From: Psychrobacter sp. AH5
GTDB taxonomy: Bacteria > Pseudomonadota > Gammaproteobacteria > Pseudomonadales > Moraxellaceae
Direction: 5' to 3'
DNA: 64,000 nt
NCBI RefSeq assembly: GCF_040371085.1
Contig: NZ_JAMBMT010000001.1
Span: 2,666,001 to 2,730,000 of the forward strand
Shown here: positions 18,859-27,369 of the stretch, one piece after another
Layout of the letters: each line of letters starts with the position of its first letter
Position numbering within the stretch: position 1 is the stretch's first letter
Notes under the pieces: model-generated
The model's database searches: none
The model's input: only the letters and a program-made list of their open reading frames with translations
What the model was told of the DNA's origin: nothing
Translations under genes and position numbers: made by a program

Positions 18859-19002
18859 CTACTCATTCTTCATCCAGTTATCAATAGTCGCCTTGAAGCG
18901 CGGTTTAGCCTCGACAATAGCGGGTATACTTATATGACCGCTGGCCTGCGGGGACTTGGCTGAGAGGGTTATCGAGGTAACAGGAACACTATCAGCCTTT
19001 AG
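18859..19002 (-). pseudogene. decayed 3' end of an unidentified protein gene
   Basis: On the minus strand a frame runs from 19002 to a TAG at 18859-18861 and reads like a real protein C-terminus (ending IPAIVEAKPRFKATIDNWMKNE with one break point not shown). In the same frame, 5' of an in-frame TGA at 19003-19005, the protein-like stretch YLGFGADLAIRYYL continues to about 19065. No start codon or ribosome site fits. This suggests the remnant of a larger, possibly hydrolase-like gene, eroded by stop codons and deletion. The family is not recognised. Confidence 0.4.
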
Positions 19003-19085
19003 TCACCGCGCCAGTGGGCATATAAGATAGTAGCGGATGGCGAGATCAGCTCCAAAACCCAAATACCCTAAAACAGCAAACCCAG

Positions 19086-19118
19086 AACGCTCGCTATTGA
19101 TTTAGCGGGCGTTTTTTT
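19086..19118 (+). terminator. rho-independent terminator upstream of avtA
   Basis: The 11-bp stem AACGCTCGCTA / TAGCGGGCGTT (one wobble) with a 6-base loop is followed by TTTTTATT. It reads rightward but has no intact gene in front of it, which supports the idea that a plus-strand gene or RNA was lost here. Confidence 0.8.
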
Positions 19119-19145
19119 ATTACGCTTATACCCGTACCTTGCATT

Positions 19146-19154
19146 TGCTATAAT
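19146..19154 (+). promoter_or_regulatory. extended -10 promoter of avtA
   Basis: TGCTATAAT is an extended -10 element placed 56 bases before the avtA start, just after the terminator. The same GATTTGCTATAAT-like context recurs upstream of the HemN-type gene at 34479-34487. No good -35 is visible, as is common for extended -10 promoters. Confidence 0.55.
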
Positions 19155-19209
19155 AGCGCCACTTTGCACGCAAATAACTCCTACCCCTCATCAGCCCCAC
19201 GGTACCCTT

Positions 19210-20526
19210 ATGAAATTCTCAAAGTTCGGTCAGAAATTTACCCAGCCCACTGGTATCTCGCAATTGATGGACGACTTGGGCGATGCGCTAAAAAGCGATC
19301 AGCCAGTCAACATGCTAGGCGGCGGTAATCCTGCCAAGATTGAGGCGGTGAATGAGCTGTTTTTGCAGACTTATCGAGAGCTTGGCAATGATAATGATAC
19401 AGGCGAAGCGAATAGCACCTCAATCATCAGCATGGCGAATTATTCTAATCCACAGGGTGATGCCGCCTTTATCGAGGCTTTGGTCAGCTTCTTCAATCGT
19501 CATTATGATTGGAATTTGAGCGCAGAAAATATCGCTTTGACCAATGGCTCGCAGAATGCTTTTTTCTATTTATTTAACTTGTTTGGTGGTGCTTTCGCTG
19601 ACGAACAGAGCGAATCTATAGACAAATCTATCCTACTACCGCTAACGCCTGAATATATTGGCTATAGCGATGTGCATGTCGAAGGTCAGCATTTTGCCGC
19701 GGTATTGCCACATATCGATGAGGTCACGCATGAAGGCGAGGACGGATTTTTTAAATATCGAGTGGATTTTGAGGCGTTAGAGAACTTGCCAGCGCTTAAA
19801 GAAGGCCGTATTGGCGCGATTTGCTGTTCGCGTCCGACCAATCCGACGGGTAACGTGCTGACCGATGAGGAAATGGCGCGGTTAGCTGAGATTGCCAAGC
19901 GCTATGAGATACCGCTGATTATCGATAATGCCTATGGTATGCCCTTCCCGAATATTATTTATTCAGACGCGCATCTGAACTGGGATCACAATACCATTCT
20001 TTGCTTTAGCTTATCTAAGATTGGTCTGCCCGGAATGCGTACGGGTATTATCGTCGCCGATAGCGAGGTGATAGAAGCGGTCAGCGCCATGAATGCAGTA
20101 GTGAATTTAGCGCCAACACGTTTTGGTGCAGCGATTGCGACGCCACTGGTAGCCGATGACCGAATCAAGCAACTCTCTGATGACGTGATTAAGCCTTTTT
20201 ATCAGCAGCAAGCTAAGACAGCAGTTACCCTACTTAAAAAGGAATTGGGCGATTATCCGCTAGTGATTCATAAGCCAGAGGGTGCGATATTTTTGTGGTT
20301 GTGGTTTAAGGATTTGCCGATTAGCACCTCTGAGTTGTATGAGACTTTAAAAGAAAAAGGCACGCTTATCGTGCCGAGTGAGTACTTCTTCCCTGGTGTC
20401 GATATTAGCGATTATAAGCACGCGCATGAGTGTATTCGTATGAGTATTGCCGCCGATGAAGACACGTTGACTAAAGGTATTGCGGTGATTGGTGAGGTGG
20501 TTCGTGAGTTATATTATGGTGAGTAG
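19210..20526 (+). CDS. avtA: valine--pyruvate aminotransferase
   Basis: 438 residues. This PLP enzyme of fold type I interconverts valine and 2-oxoisovalerate with alanine/pyruvate. The N-terminus MKFSKFGQKFTQPTGISQLM is characteristic of AvtA. Other marks are NPAK near residue 38, the SRPTNPTGNVLTDEEM block, LIIDNAYG with the PLP-contact Asp, the Schiff-base Lys270 in SLSKIGLPGMRTG, and the C-terminal Arg in ECIRMSIAAD. Length and start fit the family. It is a single gene; a different-looking AT-rich unit follows 103 bases later. Confidence 0.95.
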   Translation: MKFSKFGQKFTQPTGISQLMDDLGDALKSDQPVNMLGGGNPAKIEAVNELFLQTYRELGNDNDTGEANSTSIISMANYSNPQGDAAFIEALVSFFNRHYDWNLSAENIALTNGSQNAFFYLFNLFGGAFADEQSESIDKSILLPLTPEYIGYSDVHVEGQHFAAVLPHIDEVTHEGEDGFFKYRVDFEALENLPALKEGRIGAICCSRPTNPTGNVLTDEEMARLAEIAKRYEIPLIIDNAYGMPFPNIIYSDAHLNWDHNTILCFSLSKIGLPGMRTGIIVADSEVIEAVSAMNAVVNLAPTRFGAAIATPLVADDRIKQLSDDVIKPFYQQQAKTAVTLLKKELGDYPLVIHKPEGAIFLWLWFKDLPISTSELYETLKEKGTLIVPSEYFFPGVDISDYKHAHECIRMSIAADEDTLTKGIAVIGEVVRELYYGE

Positions 20527-20629
20527 GTTCTACTGATTTTAATACTTACGTAAGGTAGAATAAGGTAACAGATAATAAATTCTAAACCTTCGCTAAATAA
20601 TACGCTTTACCAAATTTAGGAAAGCTACG

Positions 20630-22048
20630 ATGAATTATGACATACACATTGAAAACTTAGGAGCTATTGAAAAGGCTGATATTACTATCACGCCTTTAAC
20701 TATTCTTGCAGGTGAGAATGGTACAGGGAAGAGCTTCGTGACTAAGTTTTTGTATTCAATACTGAATGTAACTATCTTAGATGTTTTTTTTAATGAGTTG
20801 AACTTATTACATTTAGACATTAATAATAATATTTCTAGAATTATCGATTTTATAGGCTCTAGAGGGTTTAATGTACGTAAGCTAGATGTAATAAGCAATC
20901 TGAAAGAACATGTAGAGGAATTACTGCATGAATTAAAGAGTAACAATAAATACCGTTTGATATACGTAGATTCAGAAACCTTTGAGAGTACAAAAAATTC
21001 TATAAAACTCTTTAAAGATGCTTTTTCTGACGTTGTAAACTCATTAGAAGAGCTAGGTAAAGACAAAAATAATAAAGATTTTGATAATTTAATACTGAAA
21101 TATACTACTAGAATCTTATCTAATAATCTTGATATGTTACTATTCGCTATAGAAGAGCCTAAACACTACTTTATAAAAATTATAGAAGATAATATTGAAA
21201 ATGAGTTGAAAAGTAACTTTCAAGTATCAGAAATAAGTATGTTAGTGAAAAAGGATTCAAAAGAAGCTATTTTTAATATAAAAAATATAATTAAGATTAA
21301 TATTTCAAAAGATAACTCTGTGAAGGCTTCTTTTCACGAAGAAAAGCTGTTAAATAATAATAAAGTCAATCGTGTTATATTTTTTGAATCTCCTGTTTAT
21401 TGGAAATTATTACCGATTATCGATAACAAAGACAATGTTAAAAAATATGTTTCTAATTTAATTAGTAACGAACGCTTGACAGGTGTTCCTAAACACTTCC
21501 TCGACCTAAAAGAACTCTTATTTGCTAACTTCAAAGATGGAGAGCGCCCTGACTTTATAATCAAATGTGCTGATGAGCTAGAAAGCAAGTTACAAGGTAA
21601 GTTTAAAGCCGCAAATAGTGACTTAACCTTTGAGAATAGTAAAGGTCAAAGCATCTCAAAAAGCCTAGTTTCATTTGGTATGACCAATCTTGGTATTTTT
21701 CAAGCAGTGCTAAGCAAGAACATCATTAATAAAGGCTCATTTGTGTTTATTGACGAGCCTGAATCTAACTTACACCCTGAATGGCAGGCTATTTTAGCTA
21801 ATGTCTTAGTAGAGCTTGCCAAAAACGGTGTTTACGTTATTGTCACAACTCACAGTAGCGATATGCTAAAAGCGTTTGAGATTAGCACTCAAGAGCAAAA
21901 GGTAAGTGATGAGCTATCAACTTATTATTTTCAGACCGATGGTACATTATTAGCAATGGATGATGAAGACTTATCCCCTATTGAGCAGGCTCGAAAAAAA
22001 CTGCTAGAGACTTACGAGAACCTAATGATTCGAGGTTATTTACTGTGA
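20630..22048 (+). CDS. AAA (ABC-type) ATPase of a two-gene accessory system
   Basis: 472 residues. It has Walker A GENGTGKS at residues about 28-35, a long helical Asn/Lys/Leu-rich middle (about 45-330), a signature-like SFGMTNLGIFQ near residue 345, Walker B FVFIDEPESNLHPEW with Asp375/Glu376, and H-loop VIVTTHSSDMLKAF near 405. This is the AAA_15/AAA_21 architecture of OLD-like, PARIS AriA-like and Septu PtuA-like ATPases, but there is no TOPRIM nuclease domain after the ATPase. Only about 60 residues follow the H-loop. Codon use is far more AT-rich than in avtA or hchA beside it, which suggests transfer. Its stop overlaps the next start (GTGA). Confidence 0.85.
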   Translation: MNYDIHIENLGAIEKADITITPLTILAGENGTGKSFVTKFLYSILNVTILDVFFNELNLLHLDINNNISRIIDFIGSRGFNVRKLDVISNLKEHVEELLHELKSNNKYRLIYVDSETFESTKNSIKLFKDAFSDVVNSLEELGKDKNNKDFDNLILKYTTRILSNNLDMLLFAIEEPKHYFIKIIEDNIENELKSNFQVSEISMLVKKDSKEAIFNIKNIIKINISKDNSVKASFHEEKLLNNNKVNRVIFFESPVYWKLLPIIDNKDNVKKYVSNLISNERLTGVPKHFLDLKELLFANFKDGERPDFIIKCADELESKLQGKFKAANSDLTFENSKGQSISKSLVSFGMTNLGIFQAVLSKNIINKGSFVFIDEPESNLHPEWQAILANVLVELAKNGVYVIVTTHSSDMLKAFEISTQEQKVSDELSTYYFQTDGTLLAMDDEDLSPIEQARKKLLETYENLMIRGYLL

Positions 22049-22617
22049 GTGACAGTATCGACTTAGAACCATTTAAACAGCTGATGCAGCATAGCGATGG
22101 TGAATGTTGTGACTTTTACGGCTATAAAATTGATGAGAGCAGCGGTTTAAGGAATTATCTTGGTTTTAAAGAAGGTCAGATGAGCCAAGCCGATTACTTT
22201 TTAATCGATAAAATAGCTAATAAAGTACAAATTATAGAGTTGACGGATTTAACTGAGGATATTAGAGACTGTATTATTGCTGAATCAATACTATCAGAAG
22301 ACAGTGCAAGTTTTGCACAGATATTAAGTGCAAGTCCAAAAAAAGCCAGCAAAATAGTACAGCGTAGAATTTGGGCAGAGGTGATTGCTGAATTCAAAAA
22401 CAAATGGATGGGTTCTATCGCTATTTTAGAACGTTACTGCCGTAAAGATGGTCACCACGGTGACTTGGACTATCAAATGTTAATTGTCTTAAAGTCGACT
22501 ACTGACCCAAAAGAGATAGAGGTATTAAGAAATAAATTGATAGGTATGATTGGTAGAGTGCCTGTTTGTAACACTGACAATATTGAGCCGCTTTTACTTG
22601 TCAGATTATCTGTATAG
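22045..22617 (+). CDS. unknown 190-residue partner of the AAA ATPase
   Basis: 190 residues from GTG 22045, which overlaps the ATPase stop by 4 bases and has GAGG 9 bases upstream; the two are clearly translated as a pair. No TOPRIM, HNH or Zn motif is visible. The segment ADYFLIDKIANKVQIIELTD has the hydrophobic strand-turn-strand look of a PD-(D/E)xK nuclease core (Asp about 52, Glu about 68), but Thr stands where the catalytic Lys is expected. A helix with EFKNKWMGSIAILERYCRK follows. Function is not recognised; effector or nuclease-like partner is an inference from the pairing. Confidence 0.75.
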   Translation: MSDSIDLEPFKQLMQHSDGECCDFYGYKIDESSGLRNYLGFKEGQMSQADYFLIDKIANKVQIIELTDLTEDIRDCIIAESILSEDSASFAQILSASPKKASKIVQRRIWAEVIAEFKNKWMGSIAILERYCRKDGHHGDLDYQMLIVLKSTTDPKEIEVLRNKLIGMIGRVPVCNTDNIEPLLLVRLSV

Positions 22618-22660
22618 AAACAAAAAAAAGTGAAACTATATCAGCTCATTATAAAAATCA

Positions 22661-22691
22661 AAAAACGGACTATTTAATAGTCCGTTTTTTA
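22661..22691. terminator. bidirectional terminator between the ATPase unit and hchA
   Basis: The stem ACGGACTATT / AATAGTCCGT, flanked by A5 on the left and T6 on the right, can end both convergent transcripts. Confidence 0.9.
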
Positions 22692-22714
22692 TGCTATTAC
22701 CTTATGAAAACGAT

Positions 22715-23656
22715 CTAGCCCAGCTCTTTCAACAAAGCCTTAGCACTCATTTTACCAAAGTCATTAGCCGCTAATGGCCCATCACCTGAGATCAGCTTTC
22801 TGTCTTGATGCGTCTGACCTGAGGCAAGCTTATTGCTAATCGTGACGCCCAAATCTTCTAACTTTTCTGCAAAGTACCATGGCATAGGTCCTGGCAAATA
22901 ACCAATTTTTGGCATTTGCTTATCCATACTGGTTGGGAAGGCAACCATTTTATAACCCTTGAAAATAAAGTCGCGCTTAGTGTTATCGTCTGCATTTGAG
23001 CTATCAGGACTTTCTAAATTAGCGGCTAATAAAGCTGCTGGCCCATGACAAATCGCTAAGACAAATAAATCTTTGTCGTGACCCCAGCGTAGCAATTCGC
23101 CGAGGTTGTTATCTTCAGGCAAACCCAGCATCGCACCGTGACCACCGGGAATAAAGATAGCCGCATATTCGTTATTGCCGTCACTATCAGCCATATCATT
23201 AGCGACAAAGCCTGCGATACTTTTTGGGTTATTTAGCTTAGACTCGTACTCACTATAGATTGCCTTGACGTCTTTATCATCCTCTGGCATCGCCCATTGC
23301 TCGACCTTTACCGGCTCACCTGTCGGCGTGAATACATCGACTTCAAAGCCTGCTTTTTTGAAATGTAATAATGGCACCATCATCTCTACCGGATGATTAC
23401 CGGTATCGAATTTATTACCATTCTCCATAGTCATGTACTGCTGCTCGGTACAGACCATCATGATTTTTTTATTGCCTTTATAAGGCGTATCGTACTCGGT
23501 ATTGTCGTAGTTGGTTTTGCTTGGCGCGGCTATTTTTAGTGAGGACTTTGAGGGAATATAGATCCCTGCCTCCACTTCTTGTGGCTCTAAGCCCAAGGTG
23601 TCTTTAGCCTTATCTACAGTATTTTTGGCTTTGTCTAAAAGATCTTGCATGTTCAT
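22715..23656 (-). CDS. hchA: DJ-1/PfpI family protein deglycase, HchA (Hsp31) type
   Basis: 313 residues. HchA repairs methylglyoxal-glycated proteins and nucleotides, acts as a glutathione-independent glyoxalase, and has holdase activity. The nucleophile is Cys203 in LAICHGPAALL (elbow motif). The PGGHGAMLGLPED stretch carries partner residues, and MVCTEQQYMTMENGNKFDTG and the PLLHFKKAGFEVDVFTPTG block are typical of the Hsp31 subgroup. The first 30 residues form a hydrophilic amphipathic helix (DKAKNTVDKAKDTLG). GGAGACG precedes the start. It is probably monocistronic. Confidence 0.92.
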   Translation of the reverse strand: MNMQDLLDKAKNTVDKAKDTLGLEPQEVEAGIYIPSKSSLKIAAPSKTNYDNTEYDTPYKGNKKIMMVCTEQQYMTMENGNKFDTGNHPVEMMVPLLHFKKAGFEVDVFTPTGEPVKVEQWAMPEDDKDVKAIYSEYESKLNNPKSIAGFVANDMADSDGNNEYAAIFIPGGHGAMLGLPEDNNLGELLRWGHDKDLFVLAICHGPAALLAANLESPDSSNADDNTKRDFIFKGYKMVAFPTSMDKQMPKIGYLPGPMPWYFAEKLEDLGVTISNKLASGQTHQDRKLISGDGPLAANDFGKMSAKALLKELG

Positions 23657-23858
23657 AACGTCTCCTTTTTGATAGGTTTTTTATTATTTATAGTTATAAA
23701 TAGATCAATCGATTAATCTAATAGCTATATCGATTTGGCTATTGTCTGAGAATAAAGTAACAAAACGAGGGAGCGTTAAATAGAGGAGAGTTTTTATATT
23801 TCGTAAGCTTTGTAAGTGCAGAATAAATATCTGAAAAATATTAAAGCGGTTAAAGAAG

Positions 23859-24236
23859 CTAGATTCGTTTTTTTAACAGCTTATTAGAGGATGCGGTAGG
23901 TTGAAAAATTGCTGTCCACATAGCTAAAGCGTAGAGCACCAAAGGTAGCAGGCACGTATTAATCAGATCATGAATGCTGGCTTTTATATCAGAGCCCTCT
24001 AAAGCCATTAGACCTTTTGGCACTATAATATGGCGATTATCAAAATACTCGCCTAGTAAAGCGATGCCGATGACGATTAGCAAAGCAAGGGTTGAGCGGA
24101 TACCTTGTTTTTTGATAATGGGGCGTAGGATAAATAAACAAAGCAAGTAAACACTAACACCAACGTAGATATGCAAAGCGTCCTTGGCAAGACCGGTTGT
24201 CTCAATGATGTTCATTTTGAAGGTTGAGAAGTCCAC
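23859..24236 (-). CDS. small multi-spanning membrane protein, VanZ-like
   Basis: 125 residues from GTG 24236 (GGAAA 8 bases upstream); ATG 24215 is an alternative. Three hydrophobic segments (about residues 22-39, 48-63 and 92-112). The pattern LHIYVGVSVYLLCLFILRP, GEYFDNR and SIHDLINTCL resembles the VanZ-like or related small membrane families in which Glu/Asp/Arg in short loops are conserved. No function can be given. It stands alone between hchA and hisH. Confidence 0.7.
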   Translation of the reverse strand: MDFSTFKMNIIETTGLAKDALHIYVGVSVYLLCLFILRPIIKKQGIRSTLALLIVIGIALLGEYFDNRHIIVPKGLMALEGSDIKASIHDLINTCLLPLVLYALAMWTAIFQPTASSNKLLKKRI

Positions 24237-24380
24237 TGGTTTTTCCGCATAGGAGAGCTAAAAATAGCTCATAACAAATAATAAAAGGGTAAGCAACGCT
24301 TTCGCCCACTTACCCTAGCGCTTCACATTATAGTCAAATCGAAATAAAGTCGATACGTTTGTCAATACGTTTATAGTGTC

Positions 24381-24458
24381 GTGCTACTGGTACAAATTTT
24401 CCTTGCTTGCTGTGCGCTTCGCACTCCAGAGGCTGTACAAAATTTATCCCAGTAGCGC
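24381..24458. repeat. palindromic repeat, copy 2 of the 15.6-kb element core
   Basis: It begins with GTGCTACTGG and ends with CCAGTAGCGC, with the same inner blocks as copy 1 (AAATTTTCCTTGC and CCAGAGGCTG, then CAAAATTTATC). It carries an extra small hairpin GTGCGCTTCGCAC at its centre. The right outer arm of copy 1 is absent here because hisH ends at 24467; on the left only a faint TATAGTCAAATCG remains. It may act as the hisH terminator. Confidence 0.75.
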
Positions 24459-24466
24459 TTAGCTGA

Positions 24467-25111
24467 TTACACTTCCCATTCTACAAAGTTCTTTAACAGC
24501 TGCAAGCCAGCAGTATGGCTCTTTTCTGGATGGAACTGGGTAGCAAATAAGTTATCTTTAATGATGCTTGCGCAAAACGGCTGACCATAATCACAAATAG
24601 CAGCGACTTGGGAGTGATCCGTAGGCGCGCAATAATAACTATGCACAAAATAAAAATGCGCCTTATCTTCAATACCTGTCCATAACGGATGTACTAAATC
24701 CATATCGCTAATAGTATTCCAGCCCATGTGCGGCACTTTAATTGTTGCGCCTTGCTCATCAATCCACGTCGGATCAAAAGCCTCTACGCTGCCGTCTAAG
24801 ATAGCTAAACATTGTGTACCACCATTCTCAGCAGAGCGCTCAAATAGCGCCTGCATACCGACACAAATCGCCATAACTGGCTTATTAAAGATAGCAGCGC
24901 GTACGACGTCATCAATTCCGGCATCATGCATACCCATCATACAATCGCGCATAGCACCAACACCGGGGAAGACGATTTTATCGGCAGCAGCGACAACTTT
25001 TGGATCGTTAGTAATGGCTACCTCGCTACCGACTAGCGATAAAGCTTTGCTGACGGAATGCAAGTTGCCCATACCATAATCTAATAGAGCAATTTTGGTA
25101 GTTCGACTCAT
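24467..25111 (-). CDS. hisH: imidazole glycerol phosphate synthase, glutaminase subunit
   Basis: 214 residues. HisH releases ammonia from glutamine for HisF in histidine synthesis. Class I glutamine amidotransferase triad: Cys in [11 protein letters not shown], His and Glu in [29 protein letters not shown] at the N-terminus is diagnostic. Its ATG directly abuts the hisB stop (25112), so the two are one transcript and translationally linked. hisA and hisF are not in the window. Confidence 0.97.
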   Translation of the reverse strand: MSRTTKIALLDYGMGNLHSVSKALSLVGSEVAITNDPKVVAAADKIVFPGVGAMRDCMMGMHDAGIDDVVRAAIFNKPVMAICVGMQALFERSAENGGTQCLAILDGSVEAFDPTWIDEQGATIKVPHMGWNTISDMDLVHPLWTGIEDKAHFYFVHSYYCAPTDHSQVAAICDYGQPFCASIIKDNLFATQFHPEKSHTAGLQLLKNFVEWEV

Positions 25112-25750
25112 CTAAAACGCCTCTTTGGTCGACGGCAAGGTATTCAGCGCGCGCTCATCATATTCACAAGCCATACGTAGGGCGCGAGCAAAGGCTTTGA
25201 AGGTTGATTCGATTTGATGATGGCTGTTTTTGCCTTTTAGATTATCCAAATGTACCGTCATCCATGAGTGATTGACAAAACCGTAAAAGAACTCGCTAAA
25301 TAAATCCACATCGAAAGTACCGACATGCGAGCGGGTAAAAGGAATGTCCATATGCAGCCCTGGACGGCCTGATAAGTCAACCACCGCGCGAGTGAGCGAC
25401 TCATCAAGTGGCGCATAAAAATGTCCGTAACGACGAATGCCTTTTTTATCACCGAGGGCTTTATGGAAAGCCTGTCCCAAAGTAATACCGGTATCTTCAA
25501 CGCTATGGTGATCGTCAATAAAGGTGTCGCCCGTGCATTTGATATCTAAGTCAAACAGGCCGTGACGCTTGATTTGATCGATCATATGATCCAAAAATGG
25601 TACGCCTGTATCGACTGTGCCTTGACCGGTGCCATCTAGGTTGACGCTGCAAGTGACTTGGGTCTCAGCGGTGTTACGCTCGACAGTGGCGGTACGAACT
25701 GGACGACCATATAAATTTAGATCAGGGTTCAATTTTGAATCAGTACTCAT
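25112..25750 (-). CDS. hisB: imidazoleglycerol-phosphate dehydratase
   Basis: 212 residues from ATG 25750, chosen because GAGAG lies 7 bases upstream and the upstream 36 codons of open frame do not look like family sequence. It dehydrates imidazole-glycerol phosphate to imidazole-acetol phosphate. Manganese-ligand motifs [11 protein letters not shown] and [12 protein letters not shown], and later [15 protein letters not shown], are present. It is the monofunctional form, with no phosphatase domain. Operon with hisH. Confidence 0.96.
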   Translation of the reverse strand: MSTDSKLNPDLNLYGRPVRTATVERNTAETQVTCSVNLDGTGQGTVDTGVPFLDHMIDQIKRHGLFDLDIKCTGDTFIDDHHSVEDTGITLGQAFHKALGDKKGIRRYGHFYAPLDESLTRAVVDLSGRPGLHMDIPFTRSHVGTFDVDLFSEFFYGFVNHSWMTVHLDNLKGKNSHHQIESTFKAFARALRMACEYDERALNTLPSTKEAF

Positions 25751-25942
25751 AGCTACTCTCAATAAATAAAGGGTGTCTGTATCAGAGGGTTTTGGATTAC
25801 TGATATCATAGCAAAACGCGGCTATAACGGCTATGGCAGGACGGTAAAGCACGCACATATTCGCCTTATTCTGCTAAAATAGTGAGATTAGTATTTCCAA
25901 TCAACCCCTTACTATGACACTTTATAAAACTTGGACCTCATT

Positions 25943-26365
25943 ATGCCTTTAGAAGCCATAGCTATTAATGACTTAAACGCGCCTTTAATCAAAAAACCTG
26001 CTCGCGAGAATGAGCTTGCCGAGCGATTGCATGCGCTTTATGATAGTGATGATAATCAGCCTAGTGGCGAGGAAGTGTTAGGACTTATTGAGCAAGGGTT
26101 TAAGCGTGGGCAATATCTATATGTGGGTATGTTTAACGATAAGCCTATCGCCGCCGTGTGCTGCTTTGATGACGGGCAAACAGATGCTAAGCGCTTGCAA
26201 TATCTAACCGTGCACGAACAAAATCGCGGCCGTGCTATCGATGCCAAATTTATAAAACTGGTCTACGATGCGGAAGTCAAAAAAGGCGTAAGACAATTCG
26301 TCCCTGTCGATCAAGATATTCATCAGATTATGAGCGAGTACGAGCTATTACGAGTGAAAAGCTGA
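25943..26365 (+). CDS. PanZ-like acetyl-CoA sensor / GNAT-related protein
   Basis: 140 residues from ATG 25943; the frame also opens at TTG 25931. Short GNAT-like fold pattern: a strand YLYVGMFNDKPIAAVCCFDDG, then LQYLTVHEQNRGRAIDAKFIKLVYDAE as the acetyl-CoA-binding turn (Q/R-x-x-G/R region degenerate). I associate this with the PanZ/PanM group that activates PanD cleavage and senses acetyl-CoA, but the match is by eye only; a generic GNAT protein is possible. It is divergent from hisB with a short shared promoter region. Confidence 0.6.
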   Translation: MPLEAIAINDLNAPLIKKPARENELAERLHALYDSDDNQPSGEEVLGLIEQGFKRGQYLYVGMFNDKPIAAVCCFDDGQTDAKRLQYLTVHEQNRGRAIDAKFIKLVYDAEVKKGVRQFVPVDQDIHQIMSEYELLRVKS

Positions 26366-26411
26366 TTTATAAATTAAATTGGCTTATTTAGCATAAAAAA
26401 GCAAAAACAGC

Positions 26412-26440
26412 TTGACAGCAAGGCTGATATTTAGTTTAAT
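26412..26440 (+). promoter_or_regulatory. sigma-70 promoter of tRNA-Phe
   Basis: -35 TTGACA (26412-26417), a 17-base spacer and -10 TTTAAT (26435-26440), 18 bases ahead of the mature tRNA. It is the clearest classical promoter in the window. Confidence 0.85.
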
Positions 26441-26458
26441 AGCGACCTTAACGAAGAC

Positions 26459-26534
26459 GGCTCGATAGCTCAGTAGGTAGAGCAACGGATTGAAAATCCG
26501 TGTGTCGGCAGTTCGATCCTGCCTCGAGCCACCA
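26459..26534 (+). tRNA. tRNA-Phe (GAA)
   Basis: 76 bases. The acceptor stem GGCTCGA pairs with TCGAGCC and is followed by an encoded ACCA. The D-arm is AGCTCAGTAGGTAGAGC, the anticodon stem-loop CGGATTGAAAATCCG has anticodon GAA, and the T-arm is CGGCAGTTCGATCCTGCC. All arms pair. Confidence 0.98.
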
Positions 26535-26552
26535 TTTCGTTAACTAGATTCG

Positions 26553-26587
26553 AAAACCCTGAACAGCAATGTTTGGGGTTTTTTTAT
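26553..26587 (+). terminator. rho-independent terminator of tRNA-Phe
   Basis: AAAACCC(TGAAC) pairs with (GTTTG)GGGTTTT, then a T-tract. It lies 19 bases after the tRNA. Confidence 0.85.
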
Positions 26588-26701
26588 GCCTGCTTGTTAA
26601 TGTATTAATATGCAAAACCTCACTATTAGATAACACTATTACGCTGTTTATAGCCTCTACTCGCTGATTATACTAATTAGCAAACGTAATAAAAGGGGTA
26701 G

Positions 26702-27205
26702 ATGATGAGAGAGTTTGACTATGACTTAGATTATAAAAATCTAGATCTGCGCGCGCATCCTGAGTTGTATCGGGTCGGTCGCGGCGAGCAAGGGGTGTTA
26801 TTGGTTGAGCCTTATAAGTCAGAGATTTTGCCGCACTGGCGCTTTGCCACCCCTGATATTGCTCTTGAGAGTAGCGAGACTATTTATCAGATGTTTTTGG
26901 ATTATTTGGCAGACGATGATTTTGTTGGTGCGGATATGGCGCGTAAGTTTATCCAAATGGGCTATACTCGTGCTAGACGCTACGCCAATCATAAAGGCGG
27001 CAAAAAATATAAAGGCCCGGTGCCCGATGATAAAAAAGGTCAAAGCGGCGCGCATGGCCGCGAAGAGCTGCCACGGCAAGAGGAAGATCCTATTAAAGCC
27101 GAATCCGCGCGTATCTTTAAAGCTAAATGGGATAAGTGCCGCGAGAATGAAGACTATCTTCGGATGAAAAAAGAACACCGCGCGCGTTATAAAGAAGCTG
27201 AATAA
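26702..27205 (+). CDS. DUF4385 family protein
   Basis: 167 residues (or 166 from the second of two adjacent ATGs; AAAAGGGG is just upstream). A small soluble hydrophilic protein of the DUF4385 type: FDYDLDYKNLDLRAHPELYRVGRGEQGVL at the start, HWRFATP, and the basic GYTRARRYANHKGGKKY stretch at residues about 82-100. The C-terminal half is highly charged (Lys/Glu/Arg). The function of the family is unknown; the basic patch hints at nucleic-acid contact, which is only an inference. Confidence 0.8.
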   Translation: MMREFDYDLDYKNLDLRAHPELYRVGRGEQGVLLVEPYKSEILPHWRFATPDIALESSETIYQMFLDYLADDDFVGADMARKFIQMGYTRARRYANHKGGKKYKGPVPDDKKGQSGAHGREELPRQEEDPIKAESARIFKAKWDKCRENEDYLRMKKEHRARYKEAE

Positions 27206-27369
27206 TAATTTACTTTATAATTAGGCTCCAAATAGTTTGACTCTAAAATCAATATAACTTAGCTTAAGCTGTTGCCTTAATATCAGCTATGCTAAGGTAA
27301 TAGCTCAAAAACAACCTTTTGGATATGCCAATTCTTCAAACTACTAACAATAATAATGAGTAAACCCTT

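Larger units (their letters stand above)
18695..19209. other. intergenic stretch upstream of avtA
   Basis: It contains a 21-bp inverted repeat (18710-18756), the decayed 3' end of a minus-strand gene (18859-19002 and perhaps further), a rightward terminator (19086-19118) and an extended -10 promoter for avtA (19146-19154). No intact ORF is seen. Confidence 0.7.

Noticed and set aside
18945..19010. GGGGACTTGGCTGAGAGG resembles part of a TPP riboswitch
   Set aside because: The CCTGATCTGG-type half and pairing partners are absent, and the stretch is better explained as coding remnant on the other strand.
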